Assembly (NCBI RefSeq): GCF_947492455.1
Contig: NZ_CANLNB010000006.1
Location: 1 to 64,000 of the forward strand
Origin: an uncultured Aliiroseovarius sp.
GTDB lineage: Bacteria; Pseudomonadota; Alphaproteobacteria; Rhodobacterales; Rhodobacteraceae
Reading direction: 5' to 3'
Length of the DNA: 64,000 nucleotides
Below the pieces are notes generated by a model. It was not told the DNA's origin. It was given only the letters and a program-made list of their open reading frames with translations, and searched no databases. The position numbers and the translations under genes were made by a program. Below, piece by piece: positions 34,407 through 43,157 of this stretch. The first letter of the stretch is position 1, and every line of letters begins with the position of its first letter.

Positions 34407-35378
34407 ATGTTCAAGATTTCAACGGGACTCGGGTGTGTATTTGCTGCCGCAATCACCGCCTCGGCGGCTCAGGCAAACGAATGCGGTGAAGTATCTATCA
34501 TGCAAGGCGACTGGGGGTCTGCACAGATCGTCACAGCGGTTGCGAAGTTCCTGATGGAGCAAGGTTACGGGTGCGACGTCACCGCAATGCCGCTCTCGAG
34601 CAACCCTGCGCTGGCATCCGTATCCGAGACCGGAGAACCTGATATTCTGACTGAAATCTGGACAAACGGCGCGCCGGCTTACCAAGGTCTGGTTGACTCA
34701 GGTGCGATCATTCCGGTGACCGAAGTTCTGTCAGATGGCGGAGTCGAAGGGTTCTTTGTTCCGAACTATCTTGTGGAGAAACATCCCGAACTGGCGACAA
34801 TTGAAGGCATCGCAGCCAACCCCGAACTCGTCGGAAATCGCTTTCACAACTGCCCCGAGGGATGGACTTGTCTGAATGTCAGCACCAACCTGCTGAAGGC
34901 TGGTGGGTTGATTGATGCAGGCATTGATAACTTTGTGCATGGATCAGGCGAAACCCTTGCGGCTTCGATCGCGGCCGCTTACGGCAACAAGGAGCCGTGG
35001 TTCGGCTTTTATTGGGCGCCGACATCGGTACTGGGTAAATACCCGATGACCCTGGTCGAAATGGGCCCCCATGACCCTGAAAAGCATGCCTGCAACATCA
35101 CGGCGGAATGCGCGACGCCAGAAATGAGCGCCTTCCCCCGCAGTGAAGTCGTTACAGTTCTGTCGAAAGAATTCATGGCCGAAAACGCAGCAGTGTCTGA
35201 CCTGATGACAAATCTGTCCTTCACCAACGCACAGATGGGCGAAACGCTGGCATGGGTTGAAGACAACAATGCCTCTTACGATGAAGGCGCGGTGCATTTC
35301 CTGACGACCAACAAGGATGTCTGGGGGGCATGGCTTAACGATGCGGCGCGCGACAATCTTTCTGCACTGCTGCAGTAA
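34407..35378 (+). CDS. Periplasmic substrate-binding protein of a betaine/choline-type ABC transporter
   Basis: 323 residues with a cleavable signal peptide (LGCVFAAAITASAAQA). The OpuAC/ProX-like domain follows: VSIMQGDWGSAQIVTAVAKF, EPDILTEIWTNGAPAYQ, and several conserved tryptophans that form the aromatic cage used to bind quaternary amines. C-terminal FLTTNKDVWGAWLNDAAR is typical. ATG 34407 has a strong AAGGAGG Shine-Dalgarno; the longer in-frame version does not carry the signal peptide at its end. It is first of three transporter genes and is separated from the permease by a stem-loop that should favour its expression. Ligand: glycine betaine, choline, carnitine or a related onium compound. 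Confidence 0.92.
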   Translation: MFKISTGLGCVFAAAITASAAQANECGEVSIMQGDWGSAQIVTAVAKFLMEQGYGCDVTAMPLSSNPALASVSETGEPDILTEIWTNGAPAYQGLVDSGAIIPVTEVLSDGGVEGFFVPNYLVEKHPELATIEGIAANPELVGNRFHNCPEGWTCLNVSTNLLKAGGLIDAGIDNFVHGSGETLAASIAAAYGNKEPWFGFYWAPTSVLGKYPMTLVEMGPHDPEKHACNITAECATPEMSAFPRSEVVTVLSKEFMAENAAVSDLMTNLSFTNAQMGETLAWVEDNNASYDEGAVHFLTTNKDVWGAWLNDAARDNLSALLQ

Positions 35379-35389
35379 ATTGCACGGAC

Positions 35390-35413
35390 AGGGGCATCCT
35401 CAGCGATGCCCCT
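35390..35413 (+). other. Intercistronic stem-loop after the binding-protein gene
   Basis: AGGGGCATC (35390-35398) pairs perfectly with GATGCCCCT (35405-35413) around CTCAGC, with no T-tract. It lies 12 bp past the binding-protein stop and probably protects that part of the transcript, a common way to over-express the binding protein relative to the permease and ATPase. Confidence 0.6.
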
Positions 35414-35444
35414 AACGCACTGAAGTAGACGGAAAGTGGGATAA

Positions 35445-36473
35445 ATGGCCTTCTATGACAAGCTATTCAGCACCTTAGGTTTGAGCGACTGGTGCGGCGA
35501 TTCCGGCGATGAAGCGCCTCTTTCGCTGGCGGACCTTGCGGCGCGAGCAGGGGGAGAGGAGGCCTCTGGGCCGCTAGTTCCGATTCCCTCGTTTGATAAT
35601 CTGCATGAAAGCTGCAACCGGGTTTGGCAGTCGCGCGATGTAACCAACGGGATCGAAGAAGGGTTTCTGGCAGCCAAACCGGCTCTGAAAACTGTTCTGG
35701 ACCCGATCACACAGCCGCTGAGCTGGATGTTGGATGGCGCACTATGGCTGTTTGAAGCGATGCCGTGGTTCATCATGGTCCCGCTTCTGGTGGCGATTTC
35801 CTGGTACGCCTCGCGTTCGCGCCCTGTGACGATCTTCGTCGCCGTCTCGATTATGCTGCTGGCTGTCGTAGATCACTACGATGTGGCGATGCAGACTCTG
35901 TCGATCATCTTTGTATGTACGACGATATCGGTGCTGTTCGGTGTGCCCATTGGCATTGCCATGTCGAAATCCGACCGATTGCAAAAAAGCGTGGTTCCGT
36001 TACTCGACCTGCTGCAGACCCTGCCGACCTTCGTGTACCTGATCCCTCTAATTTTCTTGTTCTCGGTCACGGAATCCAAACTGTATGGGATTGCAATCAT
36101 CCTTTACGCGATTGTGCCGGTGATCCGTTTGACCGACCTTGGCATCCGCCTTGTCGACAGGGACGTGATTGAGGCGGCCAATGCCTTTGGCATGAATGAC
36201 CGCCAGAAACTGATGCGAGTACAATTGCCGCTGGCGCTACCGAACATCATGGCCGGGATCAACCAGACCATCATGATGAGCCTTGCCATGGTCGTGATCG
36301 CCTCTCTTGTTTCGGCCCCTGGCCTTGGCGTGAACGTGTTGCGCGGTATCCGAAACCTTGAACTGGGTGTGGGCATCGTCGCTGGCATCGGCATTGTTTT
36401 GCTGGCCGTGATCCTTGACCGCGTGTCCAAGGCAGCTCTCACACGGGTCGATAAGACCCAAGTCAAACACTAA
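35445..36473 (+). CDS. ABC transporter permease, ProW/ChoW type
   Basis: 342 residues. A soluble N-terminal extension of about 85 residues is followed by helices (LWLFEAMPWFIMVPLLVAIS onward) and the binding-protein-dependent transport core. The ATPase-contact EAA-like loop is DVIEAANAFGMNDRQKLMRVQLPLALPNIM in part. Such an N-terminal extension is common in alphaproteobacterial ProW/ChoW proteins. It sits between the binding-protein gene and the ATPase gene (12 bp gap), forming the transmembrane homodimer of the importer. Confidence 0.93.
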   Translation: MAFYDKLFSTLGLSDWCGDSGDEAPLSLADLAARAGGEEASGPLVPIPSFDNLHESCNRVWQSRDVTNGIEEGFLAAKPALKTVLDPITQPLSWMLDGALWLFEAMPWFIMVPLLVAISWYASRSRPVTIFVAVSIMLLAVVDHYDVAMQTLSIIFVCTTISVLFGVPIGIAMSKSDRLQKSVVPLLDLLQTLPTFVYLIPLIFLFSVTESKLYGIAIILYAIVPVIRLTDLGIRLVDRDVIEAANAFGMNDRQKLMRVQLPLALPNIMAGINQTIMMSLAMVVIASLVSAPGLGVNVLRGIRNLELGVGIVAGIGIVLLAVILDRVSKAALTRVDKTQVKH

Positions 36474-36485
36474 GGAGCCCGTTCG

Positions 36486-37544
36486 ATGACACAACCAATG
36501 GTCAGCCTGTCCGGGCTCTATAAAATCTTTGGCGCCCGCGACAAGGACGTGTTGCAGCATGTCAAAGGAGGCATGGGCAAGGAAGAGTTGTTGGCACAGC
36601 ACGGGCACGTGTTGGGTCTCAACAACATCAACGTCGATATGCAGGCGGGCGAAATCACGGTTGTCATGGGCCTGTCAGGCTCGGGCAAATCCACGCTGAT
36701 CCGCCACCTGAACCGGTTGATCGAACCCACTGCGGGCGAGATCATCGTGCAGGGTGAGGACGTTATGAGCCTGTCCGAGGACGGGTTGCGTCATGCTCGT
36801 CAGGAAAAGATGTCGATGGTGTTCCAGAAATTCGCGCTATTGCCGCACAAGACTGTGCTGAAGAACGCGGGCATGCCACTGTCGGTGCGTGGCGAAGACG
36901 AGGTCACCTGCGACCGCGAAGCCGCGAAATGGCTGGACCGCGTCGGTCTGAGCGGGTTCGAGAACCATTATCCAGCGCAGTTGTCTGGTGGCATGCAACA
37001 GCGGGTGGGCATTGCCCGGGCGCTGACCGCAAACACACCGATCATGCTGATGGACGAGGCTTTCTCGGCCCTTGATCCGCTGATCCGGACTGACATGCAG
37101 GACCTGCTTCTCGAGCTGCAAAAAGAGCTGCACAAGACCATCATCTTCATCACTCACGATCTTGATGAGGCGCTGAAGCTGGCCGATCACCTTGTAATCC
37201 TGAAGGACGGCTTTGTCGTGCAACAAGGCGAGCCACAGTTTATCTTGCTGAACCCTAACGATCCCTACATCGAAGACTTCGTGAGCGACATCAACCGCGC
37301 ACGGGTTCTGCGGGTGCGCTCGATTATGACCCCGCTTGTAGGCGGCAAAGTGCCAAAAGATGCGCATGGCGAAGTGGACGTGAACGACACGCTCGAAAGC
37401 ATGATCGCGCGGTCTGGCGGCGATACGTCACACGCCTATATCGTCAAAGATGGGGAGCAGACGGTCGGCACACTGGATATGACCGAACTGGTTCGCGCTC
37501 TTGTCCCTCGCGTCGCATCCGAAGCCGGTGCGCGTCAGCACTGA
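36486..37544 (+). CDS. ABC transporter ATP-binding protein, ProV/ChoV type
   Basis: 352 residues. Walker A GLSGSGKST, signature LSGGMQQRVGIARAL, Walker B IMLMDEAFSALD, and the switch histidine in IFITHDLDEAL. The ~30-residue insertion before the core (GARDKDVLQHVKGGMGKEEL) is typical of the glycine betaine/proline subfamily (OpuAA/ProV). C-terminally a single CBS-like repeat (DTLESMIARSGGDTSHAYIV) may sense ionic strength or nucleotide. It completes the three-gene importer and converges on the LysR gene. Confidence 0.95.
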   Translation: MTQPMVSLSGLYKIFGARDKDVLQHVKGGMGKEELLAQHGHVLGLNNINVDMQAGEITVVMGLSGSGKSTLIRHLNRLIEPTAGEIIVQGEDVMSLSEDGLRHARQEKMSMVFQKFALLPHKTVLKNAGMPLSVRGEDEVTCDREAAKWLDRVGLSGFENHYPAQLSGGMQQRVGIARALTANTPIMLMDEAFSALDPLIRTDMQDLLLELQKELHKTIIFITHDLDEALKLADHLVILKDGFVVQQGEPQFILLNPNDPYIEDFVSDINRARVLRVRSIMTPLVGGKVPKDAHGEVDVNDTLESMIARSGGDTSHAYIVKDGEQTVGTLDMTELVRALVPRVASEAGARQH

Positions 37545-37577
37545 CGCGCGCTGACGGCAGAGCTGTAAGTCAACAGA

Positions 37578-38501
37578 TCAGGCCCGGAAGAACCGCATGG
37601 TTGGGTCGGCCTCGATCTGTTCGAACAGCCAGTCGATAAATGTATCGAGCTTGGGGTTGGGTGCACGCTCTTTTTGCGTCGCCAGATACCAGCGGCCTGG
37701 CTCGGGTACTGAAATGTCGAAGGGTCTAACCAGACGCCCCCTCTCAAGATCACGCGCGCAAAACGGTGCCCTTGCGACGCTGATACCGTGATTATTTAGA
37801 ACAGCCTCACGGACAAGCGGGTAATTGTCGAAAACAGAGCCAAATTTCATCGTTTCGCGATCTAAGCCCGCCGCATCCAACCAACAGTCCCAGTCATCCG
37901 GCTCATTCCATGTGTTTGGGACACTCAGCAACAGGAAATTTCTTAGCTCTTCCAGCGGCATTCCACCGCTTGGCGCATTCAAGGCCTCCGGAGCACATAC
38001 CGGGTAGATATCCGTTTCGAACAAGGGGCTATAGTCAAACCGTTTGTCAAATGGTGGCGCGTTGAACACGCCCACATCGAACCGGTGCATGTCATAATCA
38101 CCGTCTTCAAAGGTAGAGACGATGCGCACACGCGTGTCCGGATTATCCTGAAGAAAGTCCGCCAATCTGGGCTGAAGCCACATTGTATTGAAACTTGCGT
38201 AGGACTGAACGAGCAACACGTCCGGTTCCTCAGGTGTCTGGATGCGCCGTGTGGCTTTGATAATGCCCTGAATGTGCTCGCGGACCGGCGGGTAATATTG
38301 CTCCCCGGCCGGTGTCAGTTCGACCGAACGGCTTGTGCGTTCCAGCAGTTTAACGCCGATTGATGTTTCCAGTGCTTTGACTTGGTGGCTGACTGCCGCA
38401 TGGGTCACACAAATCTCTTCTGCAGCCTTTCGGAAACTCTTGTGACGCGCCACCGCCTCAAAAGCGCGCAGTGAAACCAGCGTGGGCATGTGAGTGGTCA
38501 T
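37578..38501 (-). CDS. LysR-family regulator, GcvA-like
   Basis: 307 residues. The N-terminal winged helix is clear (SLRAFEAVARHKSFRKAAEE, VTHAAVSHQVKALETSIGVK, ERTSRSVELTPAGE), followed by the LysR effector-binding domain. The fit is best to the GcvA/AmpR-like branch. It is divergent from the acyl-CoA ligase operon and adjacent to the transporter genes, so it is the natural candidate activator of the catabolic operon and perhaps the transporter. The 215-bp divergent region contains palindromes suited to LysR binding. Effector unknown. Confidence 0.94.
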   Translation of the reverse strand: MTTHMPTLVSLRAFEAVARHKSFRKAAEEICVTHAAVSHQVKALETSIGVKLLERTSRSVELTPAGEQYYPPVREHIQGIIKATRRIQTPEEPDVLLVQSYASFNTMWLQPRLADFLQDNPDTRVRIVSTFEDGDYDMHRFDVGVFNAPPFDKRFDYSPLFETDIYPVCAPEALNAPSGGMPLEELRNFLLLSVPNTWNEPDDWDCWLDAAGLDRETMKFGSVFDNYPLVREAVLNNHGISVARAPFCARDLERGRLVRPFDISVPEPGRWYLATQKERAPNPKLDTFIDWLFEQIEADPTMRFFRA

Positions 38502-38716
38502 TGCTGCATCTCCTCGATGAAATCAATTCTGCTTACCCTCAAGCAGAGTTATCCGACGACGGGCGCGAATGTAGCAGGGTTTTGATACTCTTTTCATAAC
38601 CTGTCAGGGGGTAGCACGCAATTCGCAGCGCGATGTGATCGGTTAGAATTTCTTGATGAAAGGAAATTTCTTTCAATTCTTCATCTGGGTGAGAAATGCC
38701 AGATTAGCAGATAGAG
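38502..38716. promoter_or_regulatory. Divergent LysR / ligase-operon control region
   Basis: Two inverted repeats are visible. TCTGCTT (38529-38535) and AAGCAGA (38542-38548) with a 6-bp centre lie close to the lysR start and fit autoregulation. GATGAA (38655-38660) and TTCATC (38680-38685) enclose a GAAATTTC core (38663-38670) close to the ligase start. LysR proteins bind interrupted dyads of this kind, but binding is not shown. Confidence 0.5.
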
Positions 38717-40342
38717 ATGTTATGGGATTCCACCTTCATGCCACCACTTTCACCTTCGCCAAATGCATATGGCTATCCGTTGCTGATTAAACACTTGCTG
38801 GCCGGATCCCAGCTCGCGTCAGCCAGCCAAGAGATCGTCAGCGGCACCGAAATGCGACTGAGCTACGCGGACTTGGGCAAACGCGTGCGCCAACTTGCCA
38901 ATTCTTTAAAGGCGAGCGGGATACATGAGGGCATGCGCGTCGGTGTCATGGATTGGGATACGCACCGTTATCTTGAGTGTTTTTTCGCGATCCCGATGAT
39001 GGGCGCGTCCCTTTTCACGATCAACGTGCGTCTGTCTCCTGCTCAGGTTCTTTATACGATCAACCATGGGCAACCGGATCTGATCATCGTGCACCGCGAT
39101 TTCATGCCGCTCATTGAGGGTATCAAATCGGGCTTTGATCGGGACATCACCATCGTGCCGATTGGAGACGGAGAAGGATATGAAGAGTGGATAGGCAAAG
39201 CCCCAGGCAGCTTTGACTTCCCGGACTTCGATGAAAAACAAACGGCAACCTTGTTTTATACGACCGGGACCACCGGCAATCCCAAGGGGGTGAGCTATTC
39301 ACATCGGCAGTTGGTCCTTCACACCTTGGGTCTGATCGCTGGTTTCGGCGCGTGGCCCGGGAATGCCGGGTTTCATCGCGGCGACGTTTACATGCCGCTG
39401 ACGCCCTTGTTTCATGTCCACGGCTGGGGATTTCCATATGCCGCAACGATGCTGGGGCTGCGTCAGGTCTATCCCGGTCGATATGACCCTGACACAATCT
39501 TGCGATTGATTGCCGACGAAAACGTCACCTTTTCCCACTGCGTGCCCACGGTTCTGTCAATGGTGCTCGACCATCCGGGCTGCCCACAAATTGACCTGGA
39601 CAGATGGAAAGTGATCATTGGCGGGGCCGCTTTGCCGCGCAATTTGCAGGACCGGGCGGCGGCGGCAGGCATATCCTTGCATGCGGCCTATGGGATGTCC
39701 GAGACCTGTCCGTTTCTGACGGTGGCCGATTTGTCCAGCAATGACCCCGAGATGCAGGCGCAAACCGGCTTTCCCGGCCCGCTTGTCGACCTTCGTGTTG
39801 TGACACCGGATATGCAGGACGTTCCACATGACGGCGAAACAACCGGCGAAGTTGTTGCTCGGGCTCCCTGGTTGACACAAGGCTATCTGGATAATGCGCA
39901 AGCCTCGGATGAGCTTTGGGACGGTGGGTATCTGCATACCGGGGATGTTGGGTATATCCGTCGGAATGGATCGTTGCAGATTACTGACCGCCTCAAGGAT
40001 GTGATCAAGACCGGCGGCGAATGGATTTCCTCGCTGGCACTGGAAAACATAGCATCGTCTTGTAGCGGCGTTGAGGACGTCGCGGCAATCGGGTTGCCGC
40101 ACGCGAAATGGGGCGAAAGGCCGGTCTTGGTTGCTCAAGCCGCAAAAGATGTCGACCCGGATCTTGTGCGCTTGAGAGTCATGGAAGAAATCCAGTCGCG
40201 GGTTGACGCAGGCGAGATCTCAAAATGGGCAGTTCCAGACGAGATAATCTTTGTCGCCCGCCTACCTAAAACCAGCGTCGGCAAGCTCGACAAGAAACTC
40301 GTGCGGAAAGATATTTCAACGCGCTCGGACTTTAAATCATGA
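38717..40342 (+). CDS. Acyl-CoA ligase (AMP-forming), DmdB-like
   Basis: 541 residues, adenylate-forming enzyme. The ATP loop is FYTTGTTGNPKGVSYSH; other motifs are YGMSETCPF, GYLHTGDVGYI, TDRLKDVIKTGGEWIS and the C-terminal catalytic lysine region PKTSVGKLDK. The N-terminus (NAYGYPLLIKHLL) and overall layout resemble the medium-chain/methylmercaptopropionate (DmdB) ligases of roseobacters. It should activate the pathway's carboxylate to its CoA thioester. ATG 38717 or 38738 may be the start. First gene of the operon, with a 4-bp overlap (ATGA) with the cupin gene. Confidence 0.92.
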   Translation: MLWDSTFMPPLSPSPNAYGYPLLIKHLLAGSQLASASQEIVSGTEMRLSYADLGKRVRQLANSLKASGIHEGMRVGVMDWDTHRYLECFFAIPMMGASLFTINVRLSPAQVLYTINHGQPDLIIVHRDFMPLIEGIKSGFDRDITIVPIGDGEGYEEWIGKAPGSFDFPDFDEKQTATLFYTTGTTGNPKGVSYSHRQLVLHTLGLIAGFGAWPGNAGFHRGDVYMPLTPLFHVHGWGFPYAATMLGLRQVYPGRYDPDTILRLIADENVTFSHCVPTVLSMVLDHPGCPQIDLDRWKVIIGGAALPRNLQDRAAAAGISLHAAYGMSETCPFLTVADLSSNDPEMQAQTGFPGPLVDLRVVTPDMQDVPHDGETTGEVVARAPWLTQGYLDNAQASDELWDGGYLHTGDVGYIRRNGSLQITDRLKDVIKTGGEWISSLALENIASSCSGVEDVAAIGLPHAKWGERPVLVAQAAKDVDPDLVRLRVMEEIQSRVDAGEISKWAVPDEIIFVARLPKTSVGKLDKKLVRKDISTRSDFKS

Positions 40343-41025
40343 CAGACAAGCAACGCCGTATTCAGGCGCTTATTCAATCCATTGTCACCTATCTGCAGGC
40401 TCACAGAGCTGCCACGCGCGGCGTTGATCTGACGTTGGACAAGCTGGCAGCCATGGACCTGAAGGGTGAGAGGCTCTTTGATTTACCTCCCCAAGGAACC
40501 CGGCACGATGAGGTTCTGAAGAACGCCATCGCCGGGATTGTCGCCCCCGAATTGCAAGAAATCGCACGTTGTCTGAAAGCGGCCAAGGATGATCTGATCT
40601 GGCGCGAAGACAACGCCCAATTCTATCCCCCTGGTGCCGAATTGGGCGAGGGATACACAAAGTGTAACCTACATACTCTGCTGATTGGGCCAGACGCATG
40701 TGGACATCACCATCCCGATTTCAACCTTGGCATTTTCATGCTGGGCCCAAGGACGCTGTATCGCGACCACAACCACGACGCGCCAGAGCTGTACCTGAAC
40801 CTGTCCGAGAAATCTGGTTGGCGGTTTGGCACCCGTGACTGGCAGGATTATCCGGCTGGATCACTTATCTGGAACGCGGCGGGCGATCCCCACGCCACCC
40901 GGGTCTATGACCAGCCATTCATCTCCGTCTTTGTCTGGCTCGAGAACGTGAATTCACCCTGCAATGTAATCCACTTCGACGATTGGGCAGAGATCGAACA
41001 AGATCTTGCCAAGCAGTCCAATTGA
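40339..41025 (+). CDS. DMSP-lyase-like cupin protein
   Basis: 228 residues. The C-terminal cupin barrel has the signature of the DMSP lyase family (DddL/DddQ/DddK/DddW; Pfam DMSP_lyase): His144 and His146 in YRDHNHDAPELY, Glu150, the catalytic-type Tyr152, and His185 in GDPHATRV. The N-terminal ~115 residues are helical as in DddQ/DddL. Established members cleave DMSP to acrylate and dimethyl sulfide by beta-elimination; many relatives have no known substrate. Sitting between a CoA ligase and beta-oxidation-type genes, it could remove an onium leaving group from the pathway substrate. Whether it acts on DMSP itself cannot be told from sequence. Confidence 0.82.
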   Translation: MTDKQRRIQALIQSIVTYLQAHRAATRGVDLTLDKLAAMDLKGERLFDLPPQGTRHDEVLKNAIAGIVAPELQEIARCLKAAKDDLIWREDNAQFYPPGAELGEGYTKCNLHTLLIGPDACGHHHPDFNLGIFMLGPRTLYRDHNHDAPELYLNLSEKSGWRFGTRDWQDYPAGSLIWNAAGDPHATRVYDQPFISVFVWLENVNSPCNVIHFDDWAEIEQDLAKQSN

Positions 41026-41036
41026 GGTTTCCAAAC

Positions 41037-43157
41037 ATGATTTCCATTAAACACACCGAGGGTGTCGCTTTCATTGAGCTGAATGCCCCGCCAGTGAACG
41101 CTCTTGGCCTGAAGATGCGGCAGGCGCTTTCCTCGGCCATCCACGAGTTGGATGCCGATGAACAGGTCAAAGCTATCGTTCTATGCTCGGCTCTGCCGCT
41201 CTTTTGCGGCGGCGCTGACATCGTCGAGTTCCGTACCGGGGCAGTTTGGGACAAGCCTGACCTGCCAGACCTGTGTGTAACGATTGAAACCTGCAAGAAA
41301 CCCATTATCGCCGCGATAGCAGGTCCCGCGATGGGTGGTGCGCTTGAGATCGCGCTTGCCTGTGATTACCGTGTCGCAACGCCGGATGCAGTGATGGGGC
41401 TACCAGAGATCAAGCTGGGGTTGCTGCCAGGCGCCGGGGGCACCCAAAGGCTGCCACGGATTGCCGGGCTGGAAGCGGCAACGCAAATGATCCTTTCGGG
41501 TGATCCCGTGAAAGGCGAATATGCCTCGTCTTGCGGGTTGGTCGACGCGCTTTTTGAAAATGATCAGGAATTTCGCGCGCATGTTTTGGGTTTCGCCACC
41601 CGTGTCAGCCATGAGGGCGATCCGAAACGCAGTTGCGCGGATATGATCGTCATACACCCTGATCCGAAGGGTTATCTCGCGGGTTTCCGAGATCAGATAG
41701 CACCAAAGTCCAAAAACCTTGTCGCCCCTGAACGATGCTTGGTATCCATCGAGGCCGCGTGCGAATTGCCGCTGGCCGAGGGCTTGGCACAAGAGAAGGC
41801 AGGTTTCGCCGAACTGCTCGACACACCTCAATCGCGCGCGGGGCGGCATCTGTTCTTTGCAGAGCGTGAATGCTCCAAGGTTCCGGGCGTTACCCGTGCT
41901 GACCAACCACGTGACATTTCATCAGTCGCAGTGATCGGTGCCGGAACAATGGGGCGCGGCATTGCCATCGCCTTTCTTCAGGCAGGGTATCGGGTCACGT
42001 TTCTGGAAACCATGCAAAGTGCGCTTGAACAGGGGCTGGAAAAGGTCCGGGAGCATTTCCAGCGTGCGGCCCAAAAAGGGCGGCTCAGTGCCGATCGGGC
42101 AGAGGCCTTCGCATCCAACGCCACCGGGACGCTCAGCTACGGCGACCTCGCAGAGGCCGACCTGATCATTGAAGCGGCGTTTGAAAGCATGAATGTCAAA
42201 CGCCAGATTTTCGAAGCGTTGGACCAGCACGCCAAACCTGGCGCGATACTGGCCTCGAACACATCGACGTTGGATCTTGATGAAATCGCCGCGGTCACCT
42301 CCCGCCCGGAGGATGTGATTGGCCTCCATTTCTTCAGTCCAGCGAATGTCATGCGCTTGCTGGAGGTGGTGCGCGGCGTCAAGACCGCTCCGGATGTCAT
42401 CGCAACGGCAATCACGGTCGCAAAGAAGATCCGAAAGCTCCCAGTCACGGTTGGCGTGTGCTACGGCTTTGTTGGAAACCGGATGCTGGAGCCATACTTT
42501 CGCGAAGGATCTCGTCTGCTTCTTGAGGGGGCTACGCCGAAACAGGTGGATGAAGTCCTTGAGAGCTTTGGCATGGCCATGGGCATTCACGCGATGGCGG
42601 ATCTGGCTGGGGTCGATGTGGGTGCACGCGTGCGTCAGGAGCGGCGAAGTGAAATCGCACATGACCCAACATACCAGGCCGTGCAGGACAGGTTGTTTGA
42701 ACTGGGCCGACTGGGTCAGAAAACCGGGCGTGGAAGCTATGTTTACGAGGGACGGACACGGGTCGAAGACGCTGAGATGGTTCAAATCAGTTCCGAGCTG
42801 GCGGATCTGCATGGCGTGAAACGCAGGGACATCGACGATCAGGAAATCCTTGAGCGATGTCTCTATCCCCTGATCAACGAGGGCTTTTTGATCCTTGAAG
42901 AGGGCATTGCAACGCGCCCGGGTGATTGCGACCTGATCTGGGTCAATGGCTATGGCTTTCCAAATTGGCGCGGCGGCCCGTTGCACTATGCCGATGAGAT
43001 TGGATTGAGCCAGATTCTGGAACGCATGACCCACTATCGGCAGTCGCTTGGCACCTATGGCGAAATGTGGTTCACGCCTGCGCCTTTGTTGGAAGACCTC
43101 GTAACCTCGGGCATGACACTTGCCGCGCATTTTGATGCCAGAAAGGAAACATCATGA
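41037..43157 (+). CDS. Bifunctional enoyl-CoA hydratase / 3-hydroxyacyl-CoA dehydrogenase
   Basis: 706 residues, FadB/FadJ-type architecture. The N-terminal crotonase domain has the oxyanion-hole stretch [16 protein letters not shown] and both catalytic glutamates (Glu104, Glu124 in [19 protein letters not shown]). The NAD domain begins [14 protein letters not shown] (301-306) and contains His431 in [15 protein letters not shown], the dehydrogenase catalytic histidine; a C-terminal 3HCDH repeat follows. It should hydrate an enoyl-CoA and oxidise the 3-hydroxyacyl-CoA to 3-ketoacyl-CoA. ATG 41037 follows a GAGG. It lies 11 bp after the cupin and overlaps the thiolase by 4 bp. No acyl-CoA dehydrogenase gene is adjacent. 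Confidence 0.94.
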   Translation: MISIKHTEGVAFIELNAPPVNALGLKMRQALSSAIHELDADEQVKAIVLCSALPLFCGGADIVEFRTGAVWDKPDLPDLCVTIETCKKPIIAAIAGPAMGGALEIALACDYRVATPDAVMGLPEIKLGLLPGAGGTQRLPRIAGLEAATQMILSGDPVKGEYASSCGLVDALFENDQEFRAHVLGFATRVSHEGDPKRSCADMIVIHPDPKGYLAGFRDQIAPKSKNLVAPERCLVSIEAACELPLAEGLAQEKAGFAELLDTPQSRAGRHLFFAERECSKVPGVTRADQPRDISSVAVIGAGTMGRGIAIAFLQAGYRVTFLETMQSALEQGLEKVREHFQRAAQKGRLSADRAEAFASNATGTLSYGDLAEADLIIEAAFESMNVKRQIFEALDQHAKPGAILASNTSTLDLDEIAAVTSRPEDVIGLHFFSPANVMRLLEVVRGVKTAPDVIATAITVAKKIRKLPVTVGVCYGFVGNRMLEPYFREGSRLLLEGATPKQVDEVLESFGMAMGIHAMADLAGVDVGARVRQERRSEIAHDPTYQAVQDRLFELGRLGQKTGRGSYVYEGRTRVEDAEMVQISSELADLHGVKRRDIDDQEILERCLYPLINEGFLILEEGIATRPGDCDLIWVNGYGFPNWRGGPLHYADEIGLSQILERMTHYRQSLGTYGEMWFTPAPLLEDLVTSGMTLAAHFDARKETS

